A DNA stretch of 64,000 bases, from assembly GCA_035591015.1 (NCBI GenBank), contig JAXIUW010240284.1, forward strand, positions 48,442 to 112,441. The letters are read 5' to 3'. The position numbers and the translations under genes are program-made. The notes beneath the pieces were generated by a model. That model had not been told where the DNA came from, ran no database searches, and was given only the letters and a program-made list of their open reading frames with translations. Shown here in pieces: positions 1 through 8,749 of the stretch. This DNA is from Cephalothrix simula (taxonomy: Eukaryota > Nemertea > Palaeonemertea > Archinemertea > Cephalotrichidae). Each line of letters begins with the position of its first letter. Position 1 is the first letter of the stretch.

Positions 1-1
1 C

Positions 2-1342
2 AATCACCCCCTAGACTGTCCCATCTGTGACCAAGCCGGAGAGTGCGAACTGCAGAACTATTCGCATCGTTATGGAACGGGTAAATCTGAGATGGACTAC
101 GAAAAGCGAGTTTATGGACTGCGTGATGTGGGTAGTTTTATTGCCCTAGAGCGTAATCGCTGTATTCATTGCTCACGCTGTGAACGCTTTAGCCGTGATA
201 TAGCTGGCGGGCATGACTTTGGAGCCTTCCTGCGTGGCCATGAGCTAACCTTTGATACATTCTCTGACAACTTTATAGAGCATAAGTTTCAAGGTAATTT
301 AGCTGATTTGTGTCCGGTGGGCGCAATTACTAATCGTGATTGGCGTTTCAAAAAACGAGCATGGAAGCTCAACAAGACCAAGTCTGTTTGTCCTTCGTGT
401 TCAATGGGTTGCAACATAACTATAGAGCAGCACGATAATAAGGTTTATCGCTTTATGCCACGTCAAAACCCAAGTGTTAACCGTTGGTGGATGTGTGATG
501 AGGGCAGAATTTCTTTTGCCGAACACGCTAAAAACCGCCTTAATCAGCCCTTGGCACGTGTTAAGGGTCGGTTTGTGCCTTCTAGCTGGTCGGCCAGCAT
601 TGGAGCTTTAACCAGCAAGCTAGAAAGCCTCGCACTTAAGGCTGCTGATGTTTTGGTCATTGCCTCAACTTGGAACACAACCGAAGAGCTTTATGCCTTC
701 AAAAAATACGCTCAGCAATCTTTGGGAGCCAGCGATGTGTACTTTCCGTGGCAAGATTCTCAACCGCAAGAGCAAGCTCCGCCGTTATTAGAAGACGCCT
801 TTATCTACAGCCTTATTCAAACTGATAAGTCGCCCAATACCCAAGGAGCGTTATTTGCTGGACTAAAGCCACTGAAAACACTGGCTGAGTTAGATAAGTT
901 AGCGACTGGCAAGCCCAAGCTGGTGTTCTTTTTGGGCAATCCAATGCAAGGACAGTTTAGCGATGCTCAGTGGTCAGAATTAATTGGTGCTTCTGAACTA
1001 GCGGTAATCATTGACAGCCAAATCAGCCCAGTTAGTGAAGGCTGCGATTTAGTTTTGCCGTGCTTTAATTATGCCGAAAAGTATGGCAGCTTCATCAATC
1101 ATCAACGGCGAGTGCAATTGATTAAGAAGGCTTTAAGACCGCCAGCTGAGGCACGTTCAACGCTACAGATAATAAAGATGCTCGCCACGGGCAACATAGT
1201 TAAAGAACAGCCGATTAGCATTAGCACTGAAGAGGATTTAACCGAGATCAAGGCGGCCTTTGCTGAGGCTTATCAAGCAGCTAAGAACAATGGCAGTGCG
1301 CTTAAATGGGATGATGTTGATGAAGATGGCTTGCAGCTGTAA
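2..1342 (+). CDS. nuoG: NADH-quinone oxidoreductase subunit G, 5' partial
   Basis: This is the large Fe-S subunit of the complex I peripheral arm. The frame is open from base 2, upstream of the first ATG at 92, so the true start lies outside the window. Visible cluster ligands, in order, are HPLDCPICDQAGEC (the His+3Cys site, N5 type), CIHCSRC with a later LADLCPVGA (N4 type), and CPSCSMGC followed by WWMCDEGR (CxxCxxxC...C, N7 type, present only in some bacteria). After the N7 segment only about 270 residues remain, so the molybdopterin-like domain is shorter than in most NuoG proteins. The next gene is nuoJ, with nuoH and nuoI absent. Identity is certain; the shortened C-terminal domain is my estimate from length. 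Confidence 0.95.
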   Translation, partial: NHPLDCPICDQAGECELQNYSHRYGTGKSEMDYEKRVYGLRDVGSFIALERNRCIHCSRCERFSRDIAGGHDFGAFLRGHELTFDTFSDNFIEHKFQGNLADLCPVGAITNRDWRFKKRAWKLNKTKSVCPSCSMGCNITIEQHDNKVYRFMPRQNPSVNRWWMCDEGRISFAEHAKNRLNQPLARVKGRFVPSSWSASIGALTSKLESLALKAADVLVIASTWNTTEELYAFKKYAQQSLGASDVYFPWQDSQPQEQAPPLLEDAFIYSLIQTDKSPNTQGALFAGLKPLKTLAELDKLATGKPKLVFFLGNPMQGQFSDAQWSELIGASELAVIIDSQISPVSEGCDLVLPCFNYAEKYGSFINHQRRVQLIKKALRPPAEARSTLQIIKMLATGNIVKEQPISISTEEDLTEIKAAFAEAYQAAKNNGSALKWDDVDEDGLQL

Positions 1343-1458
1343 GCAATTTGAGGGCAGCCTGCGAGCAATTTGAATGAAGTTTATAAGTTATATTAATGAC
1401 TATAGCTAGCCGAACTAATTGCTTTATTTTATAGTCTGATTTTAATAGTTAATAAACT

Positions 1459-1986
1459 GTGATAATTACGTTTTACATAATAGCGGCCTTAGCCATACTA
1501 TTTGCGATAGGCTTGGTGGCCATTAAGAACCCGGTGCGCAGTGCCTTATCGCTGGTGGGCTGCTTAATCATGATTGGCGTGCTGTTTATTGTGCTGCGCA
1601 CAGAGTTTATAGGCGCAGTGCAAATTTTGATTTATGCCGGAGCAATCATGGTGCTGTTTTTGTTCATCATCATGCTGCTGAATGTGCGTAGCGCAAGGCC
1701 AGAAGGCTGGGTATTGCGCAAAACTATGGTGATTGGTGTATTGTTGGTGTTTGCGATTTTATTTGAGTTGATTGCGGTTATTCAAAGTTTTGAGGTGCTT
1801 AATAGTACCTCTGATAACTTGACTAAGCTGATGGCTGATGGCGAAATTAAAATGTTTGGCAAGTTATTAGTGTATGACTACCTGCTGCACTTTGAAGTAA
1901 TTGCGATTTTATTGATTATATCGGTGATGGGGGCTAATCTTTTAGCCAAGCCGAGCAAGTCTGAAACAGAAGAAGAGCCATCATGA
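1459..1986 (+). CDS. nuoJ: NADH-quinone oxidoreductase subunit J
   Basis: This is the complex I membrane subunit NuoJ (ND6 type), 175 residues with about five hydrophobic segments. The family pattern NPVRSALSLVG is near the N-terminus, followed by EFIGAVQILIYAGAIMVLF, which contains the conserved pi-bulge helix region. The only sensible start is a GTG at 1459. The 116-bp gap to nuoG is AT-rich, contains no gene, and replaces nuoH and nuoI. The gene overlaps nuoK by 4 bases (ATGA), indicating translational coupling. Confidence 0.96.
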   Translation: MIITFYIIAALAILFAIGLVAIKNPVRSALSLVGCLIMIGVLFIVLRTEFIGAVQILIYAGAIMVLFLFIIMLLNVRSARPEGWVLRKTMVIGVLLVFAILFELIAVIQSFEVLNSTSDNLTKLMADGEIKMFGKLLVYDYLLHFEVIAILLIISVMGANLLAKPSKSETEEEPS

Positions 1987-2285
1987 TTCCGCTGACACAC
2001 GTCTTGGTTTTAAGTGCCATTTTATTTTCTATAGGCCTGTGCGGATTGTTTATTCGGCGCAATATAATCGTTATGTTTATGTGCGTTGAACTAATGCTTA
2101 ATGCCGTCAATGTAGCTGCGGTGGCGTTTGCGATGCACAGCGGCTCTGAACACGGCTTAATGCTGGTCTTTTTTGTGCTGATTATTGCTGCGGCTGAGGC
2201 CGTGGTCGGGTTGTCAATTATCATGAGCATTTACAAAAACTTTTCCAGCCTTGATGCAGAAAAGGCCGACCTTATGAAATGGTAG
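1983..2285 (+). CDS. nuoK: NADH-quinone oxidoreductase subunit K
   Basis: This is the complex I membrane subunit NuoK (ND4L type), 100 residues, the usual length, with three transmembrane helices. The conserved MCVELMLNAVN carries the key helix-2 glutamate of the proton path, and LIIAAAEAVVGLSI carries the second. The ATG overlaps the nuoJ stop, and nuoL follows after 20 bases. Confidence 0.96.
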   Translation: MIPLTHVLVLSAILFSIGLCGLFIRRNIIVMFMCVELMLNAVNVAAVAFAMHSGSEHGLMLVFFVLIIAAAEAVVGLSIIMSIYKNFSSLDAEKADLMKW

Positions 2286-2305
2286 TTTATTAATTGGTTT
2301 GATTG

Positions 2306-4219
2306 ATGGAAAACCTACTGGCATACATTCCACTGCTGCCCTTGCTGGGCTTTCTATTTTGCGGATTAGGCAATAATAGATTGCCGCAGCGTGTGGTCTC
2401 AATTGTGGCACCGGCAATGGTGCTGCTGAGCTTTATAATTGCGCTGTTCTGCTTTGTCGCTATGCTTAGTGCTGAAGATGCTCGGTTATCGCAAACTCTT
2501 TATGTTTGGGTTGCGGTAGATTGGTTTGAGGTGCCCATTGCCTTTACTTTTGACAGACTAAGCGGCCTCTATACCTTAATGGTAACCGGAATAGGCTTCT
2601 TAATTCATGTATATTCAACAGGTTACATGAAGCATGAAGAAGGCTACAACCGTTATTTTGCCAGCCTTAATTTGTTCATATTCTTTATGTTATTGCTGGT
2701 TTTGGGTGATAACATGCTATTGCTATTTATTGGTTGGGAAGGCGTGGGGCTGTGTTCATACCTCCTGATTGGGCATTACTTTAGCCGCCCAGCGGCAGCC
2801 AAGGCAGCTAAAAAAGCCTTTGTTGTCAATCGCATTGGTGACTTCGGCTTTTTGGCGGCCACCTTGATGCTGGCCTATACCTTTGGCACGTTGAATTTTG
2901 AAGATATCAATAACAACGTTGGCTACTATCTTGATTACAATTCTGATTATCTAACTATAGTAACTTTGTTTTTACTGCTAGGAGCCGCCGGTAAAAGTGC
3001 ACAAATTCCGCTTTATGTGTGGCTTCCGGATGCGATGGAAGGTCCAACTCCTGTTTCAGCATTAATTCATGCGGCGACCATGGTTACGGCGGGGCTGTAC
3101 TTGGTGGCACGTCTTAATCCATTGTTTATACAAGCACCAACAACTATGGCGGTTATGGTGGTGATTGGTGCAGCAACGGCCTTGTTAACGGCGGCGATTG
3201 GCATGGCGCAGTATGATATAAAGCGAGTTTTGGCGTATTCAACGGTCAGCCAGCTCGGCTATATGTTTATGGCCATGGGCGTAGGCGCATTTGCATCGGG
3301 CATATTCCATGTTGTAACACATGCGGCGTTTAAGGCGCTGCTCTTTTTAGGTTCTGGTTCAGTGATCTACGCCATGCATCATGAGCAAGACATGCGTAAG
3401 ATGGGTGGCTTATCAAAGAAGATGCCCATCACTTCGCTAACCTTTTTAATAGGCGCTCTAGCCATTAGCGGCTTTCCGTTATTATTTGCCGGCTTCTATA
3501 GTAAAGATGAAATACTTTGGAATGTATTTACATCGTCCTTGGGCAGTCCCTTGCTATGGGGCGTTGGAGCCCTAGTCAGTGGAATGACGGCCTTTTATAT
3601 GTTTAGAGCCACCACGATGACTTTTTACAGCCCACAACGTTTTGAAGACAAGTTAAAGGTAGTAGAGTCGCCATGGTCAATGACCATGCCACTGATCATA
3701 TTGGCTATTTTAGCGATAATTACTGGTTGGTTGGGTATTCCCCATGCCTTTGTTGTCTTTCCGCATGTATTAGAGAATTATTTTGAGGGCTTCTTTGCTG
3801 CTCCGCCGGCCAGCCTTATGCATCATGGTATAGAGCTTGAGCTAACCCTAATGGCCATAGTAACTACGTTGGCCTTGTTTTGCATGGGGATTGGATGGTG
3901 GCTGTATTCGGGCAAAAATAACCTGCCCGAAGTTTTGAGGCAACGCTTCGCCCCTCTGCACAAATTGATGCACAACAAGTTTTATGTTGATGAACTTTAT
4001 CAGTATTTAGTGATTGCGCCAATGGTTAAAGGCTCACGCCAAATACTATGGCGAATTGTGGATGTGCTGATAATTGATGGATTAGTCAACCAAGTTGCTT
4101 TTGCATTGCGCCGTGTTGGCAATGGCTTAGGTTATTTGCATAATGGTCGTGTGCGGAGTTATTTGCTGGGCATTGTGGCCGGTGTATGCCTTGTGTGGTT
4201 GGTTGTTCTGGTGGTTTGA
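2306..4219 (+). CDS. nuoL: NADH-quinone oxidoreductase subunit L
   Basis: This is the distal antiporter-like proton-pumping subunit of complex I, 637 residues with about 16 membrane helices. Visible conserved elements are GWEGVGLCSYLLIGHY (the antiporter glutamate), GAAGKSAQIPLYVWLPDAM (the lysine and broken-helix region) and a C-terminal hydrophobic stretch after the lateral helix. A TTG codon directly precedes the ATG chosen at 2306; the ATG gives the usual MENLL-type start. It lies in the nuoJ-K-L-M-N transcription unit. Confidence 0.96.
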   Translation: MENLLAYIPLLPLLGFLFCGLGNNRLPQRVVSIVAPAMVLLSFIIALFCFVAMLSAEDARLSQTLYVWVAVDWFEVPIAFTFDRLSGLYTLMVTGIGFLIHVYSTGYMKHEEGYNRYFASLNLFIFFMLLLVLGDNMLLLFIGWEGVGLCSYLLIGHYFSRPAAAKAAKKAFVVNRIGDFGFLAATLMLAYTFGTLNFEDINNNVGYYLDYNSDYLTIVTLFLLLGAAGKSAQIPLYVWLPDAMEGPTPVSALIHAATMVTAGLYLVARLNPLFIQAPTTMAVMVVIGAATALLTAAIGMAQYDIKRVLAYSTVSQLGYMFMAMGVGAFASGIFHVVTHAAFKALLFLGSGSVIYAMHHEQDMRKMGGLSKKMPITSLTFLIGALAISGFPLLFAGFYSKDEILWNVFTSSLGSPLLWGVGALVSGMTAFYMFRATTMTFYSPQRFEDKLKVVESPWSMTMPLIILAILAIITGWLGIPHAFVVFPHVLENYFEGFFAAPPASLMHHGIELELTLMAIVTTLALFCMGIGWWLYSGKNNLPEVLRQRFAPLHKLMHNKFYVDELYQYLVIAPMVKGSRQILWRIVDVLIIDGLVNQVAFALRRVGNGLGYLHNGRVRSYLLGIVAGVCLVWLVVLVV

Positions 4220-4257
4220 GTTAAGGCGATTATCTGGTTTTAGTCTGCTGATTTTTT

Positions 4258-4500
4258 ATGTTTTTTGCTGGGATGCAGTCAGAATATGATCAAAATACAA
4301 GCGAAATACAAGTAAGAGCAAGCACCAGAATGTTTTTAGAGTTTGTTAAGCGGTTACCGTTGATGATTATTTGCCGAACAGCTGAAATGTTTTTTGAGCT
4401 ACTAAGAGCCTGCTCTGCGCTGCATCAAGACTACCGATTGCGGTTATATCGCAAGTTATTTAAGGCTAGATTATCTAAATTGATTAACCAGCTAGCTTAA
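4258..4500 (+). CDS. Hypothetical 80-residue protein between nuoL and nuoM
   Basis: An 80-codon ATG frame sits in the 309-bp gap between nuoL and nuoM, which are normally adjacent. The product is rich in Arg, Leu and Met with one moderately hydrophobic stretch (LPLMIICRTAEMFFELL) and a basic C-terminus. I do not recognise it. There is no clear Shine-Dalgarno sequence. It could be a lineage-specific gene, or chance coding in an expanded spacer. Confidence 0.3.
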   Translation: MFFAGMQSEYDQNTSEIQVRASTRMFLEFVKRLPLMIICRTAEMFFELLRACSALHQDYRLRLYRKLFKARLSKLINQLA

Positions 4501-4528
4501 ATTATTAATATGTGTTGGCTATAGAATA

Positions 4529-6049
4529 ATGCCTGATTTTCCAATTTTATCTACTGTGCTGTTCATGCCTCTGGTGGGGGTGGTCATCATTTTGGCTTTG
4601 AAGAATGCCGAAGCCATTAAGTGGACGGCCTTAATCGTTGCATCGGTAACGTTTTTAACCTCGTTAACGTTATATTTTGGGTTTGAAAATCGGTTAGGGA
4701 TGCAGTTTGTAGAGCACCAGCCATGGATTGATTTGTGGGGCGTTAAGTATGCCTTAGGCATTGATGGCATAAGCCTATTTATGGTTTTGCTGACCACTTT
4801 TTTGAGTATTCCAACCATAGTCGGCACTTGGCAGCAAGCCCAGCCGCACACCCGTGAATTTATGATTTGCCTGCTACTGTTGATGGTGGGTACTAATGGC
4901 GTGTTCATGGCTCAAGACATGTTTTTGTTTTTTCTGTTTTGGGAAGTCATGCTGTTTCCGATGTATTTTTTAATTGGTGTTTGGGGTTCTGAGCGGCGTT
5001 TGTATGCGGCTATAAAGTTTGTTATTTATACGATGATCTCATCGGCCTTTATGCTCATTGCCTTGGTTTATTTAGCCTATATGCATTATGAGCACAGCGG
5101 TGCATTCTCATTTTTAATTGAAGACTGGTACGGTTTAACCATTGGAGCTGGGGCGCAATTTTGGTTGTTTTTAGCCTTTGCGTTGGCCTTTGCGGTGAAG
5201 GTGCCAATGTTTCCCTTTCATACATGGTTGCCCGATGCGCATGTTGAGGCACCGACTGCTGGTTCAGTAATTTTGGCCGGCGTCTTGCTGAAGATGGGTT
5301 CTTACGGCTTTATTCGTATTGCATTGCCCATGTTCACTGATGCGGTAGATATCTTCTGGCCGTGGCTGGTAGGATTGTCAATAATTGGAGTGCTGTACGG
5401 TGCATTGGTCTGTATGGTGCAAAAAGATATGAAGAAGCTCGTGGCTTATTCATCAGTGGCGCACATGGGTTTTGTGATGCTGGGCATTTTCTCTTTAGAT
5501 GAAATTGGCATGAGCGGTGCTGTTTTGCAGATGGTCAATCATGGCATTAGTACGGGCGCACTGTTCTTGCTGGTGGGAATGCTCTATGAGCGACGCCATA
5601 CTAAGATTATTGCCGAATATGGAGGCATTGCTAAGACTATGCCGGTGTTTACCGTGATTTCAGTGATTGTGGTGTTGTCTTCAATTGGCCTTCCGGGATT
5701 GAATGGTTTTGTAGGTGAGTATTTGATTTTACTTGGATTTTATAATCAAAGCCCGGTGTGGGCAATTATTACTACTAGCGGAGTTATTTTTGCGGCCGTC
5801 TATTTGTTGTGGATGGTAGAGCGGGTTTATTTTGGACAGCTTAATAATCCTGCTAATGAAAAACTGAATGATTTAAGCAAGCGAGAGTTTTTTGCACTGC
5901 TGCCCTTAGTAATTATGGCGGTGTGGATTGGAGTTTATCCGCAAATGTTTCTTGATAAAATAAAGCCTTCGGCTAAGTATGTGTTATCCATCAATAATGA
6001 TGCAGCGCCTGAGCAGGCCTACTATTCTTTGACAACAGAGGCCAAGTAA
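4529..6049 (+). CDS. nuoM: NADH-quinone oxidoreductase subunit M
   Basis: This is the second antiporter-like complex I subunit, 506 residues with about 14 membrane helices. Diagnostic segments are FWEVMLFPMYFLIGVWG (conserved Glu), KVPMFPFHTWLPDAHVEAP and the following GSVILAGVLLKMGSYG. Length is normal for the family. It is followed after one base by nuoN, in the standard order. Confidence 0.96.
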   Translation: MPDFPILSTVLFMPLVGVVIILALKNAEAIKWTALIVASVTFLTSLTLYFGFENRLGMQFVEHQPWIDLWGVKYALGIDGISLFMVLLTTFLSIPTIVGTWQQAQPHTREFMICLLLLMVGTNGVFMAQDMFLFFLFWEVMLFPMYFLIGVWGSERRLYAAIKFVIYTMISSAFMLIALVYLAYMHYEHSGAFSFLIEDWYGLTIGAGAQFWLFLAFALAFAVKVPMFPFHTWLPDAHVEAPTAGSVILAGVLLKMGSYGFIRIALPMFTDAVDIFWPWLVGLSIIGVLYGALVCMVQKDMKKLVAYSSVAHMGFVMLGIFSLDEIGMSGAVLQMVNHGISTGALFLLVGMLYERRHTKIIAEYGGIAKTMPVFTVISVIVVLSSIGLPGLNGFVGEYLILLGFYNQSPVWAIITTSGVIFAAVYLLWMVERVYFGQLNNPANEKLNDLSKREFFALLPLVIMAVWIGVYPQMFLDKIKPSAKYVLSINNDAAPEQAYYSLTTEAK

Positions 6050-6050
6050 G

Positions 6051-7511
6051 ATGTTTGAAACAAGCTATATAATCAGTATATTGCCCGAGTTGTTTTTATC
6101 GTTGTGGGGCGTTTTAATTGTGGTCGTTGACCTCTTCAGAAAAAAGGCAACTGGCAGCGGTCTTATTGCTCATCTAACCATTGTCGGCTTACTGATAACT
6201 ATTCTGATTGGGGCACTGTTCTTATTGACTAGTCAGTATTCAACAGGTTTTTGGGGTAGCGTGGTGGTCGATCGTTTCTCGGTAAGCATTGAGATTATCT
6301 TTTTAATCATCGCTATCTTTTCGTCAATGCTGGCCTTGCCCTACCTAGCATTGAAAAGGTTTCATAAAGATGAGGTCTACTGCCTGCTGATTTTTTCTAC
6401 GGTAGGCATGATGCTGATGCTCTCGGCAACGGATATGTTGTTGATGTTCATTGGTTTAGAGATACTTTCTATCTCTAGCTACATAATGTGCGGCATGTTT
6501 CAGACTGATGCCAAAAGCAGCGAATCGGCACTAAAATACTTTTTGCCGGGAGCGGTGGGTTCGGCCATACTACTTTACGGCATCGTGTTTGTGTATGGCC
6601 ACACCTCAAGCCTGAGCCTTTATGCAACGGTTAGCCCCAGCGAGCAGAGCTGGATGTGGTCGGCGGGCTTGGTCATGCTGTTAGCAGGATTTAGCTTTAA
6701 GGTCGCTTTAGTTCCTTTTCATATGTGGACGCCCGATGTATACGAAGGCGCACCCACCTCAATAGTTGCCTTTTTATCTACGGCACCCAAGGCAGCTGGA
6801 TTTGCGGCCTTAGTGCGCATACTGCATGGACCCTTAGGTTCTTTAGATTTAGAATGGCAGCCTGTTTTGTGGATTCTGGCCATTTTAAGTATGACCTTGG
6901 GCAACCTCGCCGCCCTGCGCCAGAGCAACATTAAGCGCATGATGGCCTATTCTTCTATTGCCCATGCGGGTTACATAGCTTTGGCAATCGTTGCCGGAGA
7001 TGCCGAAGGCTTGGCCGCATTTATGTTCTATACGCTGATTTATTCAATAACCACTTTTGGAGTTTTCGCCTGCATTGTTTTGACTTCGCGCAATACTGGC
7101 ACAGAAAATCTTAGCTTTGATGACTATCGCGGGCTTGGTTACAAAATGCCCTTTGTGAGCATTGGCATGTTTATCTTTATGCTAACCTTGGCGGGCATAC
7201 CACTTACAGCTGGATTTATTGGTAAGTTTCAGATATTTAGAGCCTTGATAGAAAGCGACTTGCTATGGCTGGCCTTAATTGGAATTGTGAATAGTGTAAT
7301 CTCTGTTTTTTACTACCTGCGAGTAGTGGTAGCCCTGTACATGCAGCCTAAAGAATCACCGTCAGAGGCAACAGTAGCGATTCCCTTTCAATACGGCCTA
7401 TATTTGGTGGTGGGTCTTTGCGTGATAATCTCTATTGTGGCAGGTCTGTTTCCAGATGCTCTTTTCACCTATAGTTTTAGAGCAGTGAGCCTGCTCATTG
7501 CGGCCTACTAG
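6051..7511 (+). CDS. nuoN: NADH-quinone oxidoreductase subunit N
   Basis: This is the third antiporter-like complex I subunit, 486 residues with about 14 membrane helices. It contains GLEILSISSYIMCG (conserved Glu) and FKVALVPFHMWTPDVYEGAP followed by the broken helix with APKAAG. It is the last gene of the nuo cluster; no accessory or biotin-ligase gene follows. It begins one base after the nuoM stop. Confidence 0.96.
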   Translation: MFETSYIISILPELFLSLWGVLIVVVDLFRKKATGSGLIAHLTIVGLLITILIGALFLLTSQYSTGFWGSVVVDRFSVSIEIIFLIIAIFSSMLALPYLALKRFHKDEVYCLLIFSTVGMMLMLSATDMLLMFIGLEILSISSYIMCGMFQTDAKSSESALKYFLPGAVGSAILLYGIVFVYGHTSSLSLYATVSPSEQSWMWSAGLVMLLAGFSFKVALVPFHMWTPDVYEGAPTSIVAFLSTAPKAAGFAALVRILHGPLGSLDLEWQPVLWILAILSMTLGNLAALRQSNIKRMMAYSSIAHAGYIALAIVAGDAEGLAAFMFYTLIYSITTFGVFACIVLTSRNTGTENLSFDDYRGLGYKMPFVSIGMFIFMLTLAGIPLTAGFIGKFQIFRALIESDLLWLALIGIVNSVISVFYYLRVVVALYMQPKESPSEATVAIPFQYGLYLVVGLCVIISIVAGLFPDALFTYSFRAVSLLIAAY

Positions 7512-7936
7512 TCGGTTACTTGCTCATTGATTCAGCAAAAGCACCTAGTAATAAAACTAGAGACAAGACCAGAACCAACTCTAAAACCAATACTATTGCA
7601 CTTAAGAAGCTCTAAAGATAGCTATTTTTTGACTAGCCTCGCCAGTAAAAGCGAGTGGTGTTGTTTTTGAGCTGAGAGGCAGTTCTTGTAGTACTTTGAT
7701 GATTATCGGCAATGAATAAGAGTTATTCTAGTAGCAGAACCTCACTACCGCTAAGAGGCATTAGCCATGTTAGATGCGTTATCGGAGTGCTGGTTTGTTA
7801 GGATTTGGTAAGCATTGTTAGTATTGTTTTAACAGCCTTGTTTGAATAGTATTGATAGCATCGCCTTCATATTAATGGCGTTACGCCAGTGCGCCACTGC
7901 TTTTACCTTGATTGGTATTGCTTAGTAATTGCAATT
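7512..7936. other. Non-coding spacer between nuoN and mutM
   Basis: About 425 bases with no convincing gene. The only structure seen is a weak inverted repeat, CTCGC at 7638-7642 and GCGAG at 7651-7655, followed by a T-rich stretch, which could be the nuo terminator. No tRNA-like fold was recognised. The mutM promoter should lie at the right end, but no strong -35/-10 pair stands out. Confidence 0.4.
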
Positions 7937-8749
7937 ATGCCCGAACTACCTGAAGTTGAAACCATTGTCAAAGAGCTTAAACAGGCTATTGTTGGGCGAA
8001 CTATTCAGAGCATAGAGGTTTTTAGACCGAGCGTTGTCAAAACTGAGTTAGATCAATTCATGGCCAGCACCAGCCTAATCAAAGCTGCCCAACGCCGTGG
8101 CAAATTTATTTTGATTGAGCTAGAGCCTCAAGCCTATCTAATATTTCATCTGCGTATGACGGGCAAGTTGGTTTATTCAAAGCTGCCCAAAAAACCACAT
8201 CAATATGATCGGATTTGGTTTAAGCTAGATGGTGAAGATTTACTATCTTACCAAGACACCCGCTGCTTAGGCCACGTTGGCCTATATGCTCAACCAGCAG
8301 ATTGTAAGTCTTTAAGCAGAATTGGCATAGAGCCGATTTCTACCGATTTTAGCAAAGTTTGGTTGTATGATATGCTGCAGCAGTCAACACAAAATATTAA
8401 GCATTGGCTGATGGATCAATCAAAAATTGCCGGATTAGGCAATATCTACGTGGCTGAGATTTTGTTTGATTCTAAAATATCGCCCCTAATAAAAGTCAAT
8501 TCTGTTTCAAAGGCAGAAGCCCATAGACTTTATAAGAGTATTACCAAGATAATCAAGCTGGCCATTGGTTTTAACGGAACAACCATCAAAGATTTCCGGA
8601 GAGTAGATCTTAAAGATGGAAACTTTCAACACCATCTTAAAGTTTATGGTAAGCAGGGCTTGCCGTGTGCGGTATGTAATACACTGATAATGCGCATAGT
8701 TCAGCAGCAGCGCAGCACCTTTTATTGTCCAACCTGCCAAACGTTTTAA
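7937..8749 (+). CDS. mutM: Formamidopyrimidine-DNA glycosylase
   Basis: This bifunctional base-excision repair glycosylase/AP lyase removes oxidised purines such as 8-oxoguanine. The start is set at 7937 because the catalytic proline must be residue 2 (MPELPEVETI); the frame extends further upstream, but that would bury it. Other family features are the beta-hairpin lysine (RRGKFILIE), HLRMTGKL, GLGNIYVAEILF and a C-terminal zinc finger C244-x2-C247-x16-C264-x2-C267. At 270 residues it has the usual length. Its stop overlaps the start of the next gene by one base. Confidence 0.97.
   Translation: MPELPEVETIVKELKQAIVGRTIQSIEVFRPSVVKTELDQFMASTSLIKAAQRRGKFILIELEPQAYLIFHLRMTGKLVYSKLPKKPHQYDRIWFKLDGEDLLSYQDTRCLGHVGLYAQPADCKSLSRIGIEPISTDFSKVWLYDMLQQSTQNIKHWLMDQSKIAGLGNIYVAEILFDSKISPLIKVNSVSKAEAHRLYKSITKIIKLAIGFNGTTIKDFRRVDLKDGNFQHHLKVYGKQGLPCAVCNTLIMRIVQQQRSTFYCPTCQTF

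Noticed and set aside
7851-7920. Possible tRNA-like stem in GGCGTTACGCC near mutM
   Set aside because: No acceptor stem, anticodon arm or T-loop consensus could be built around it.
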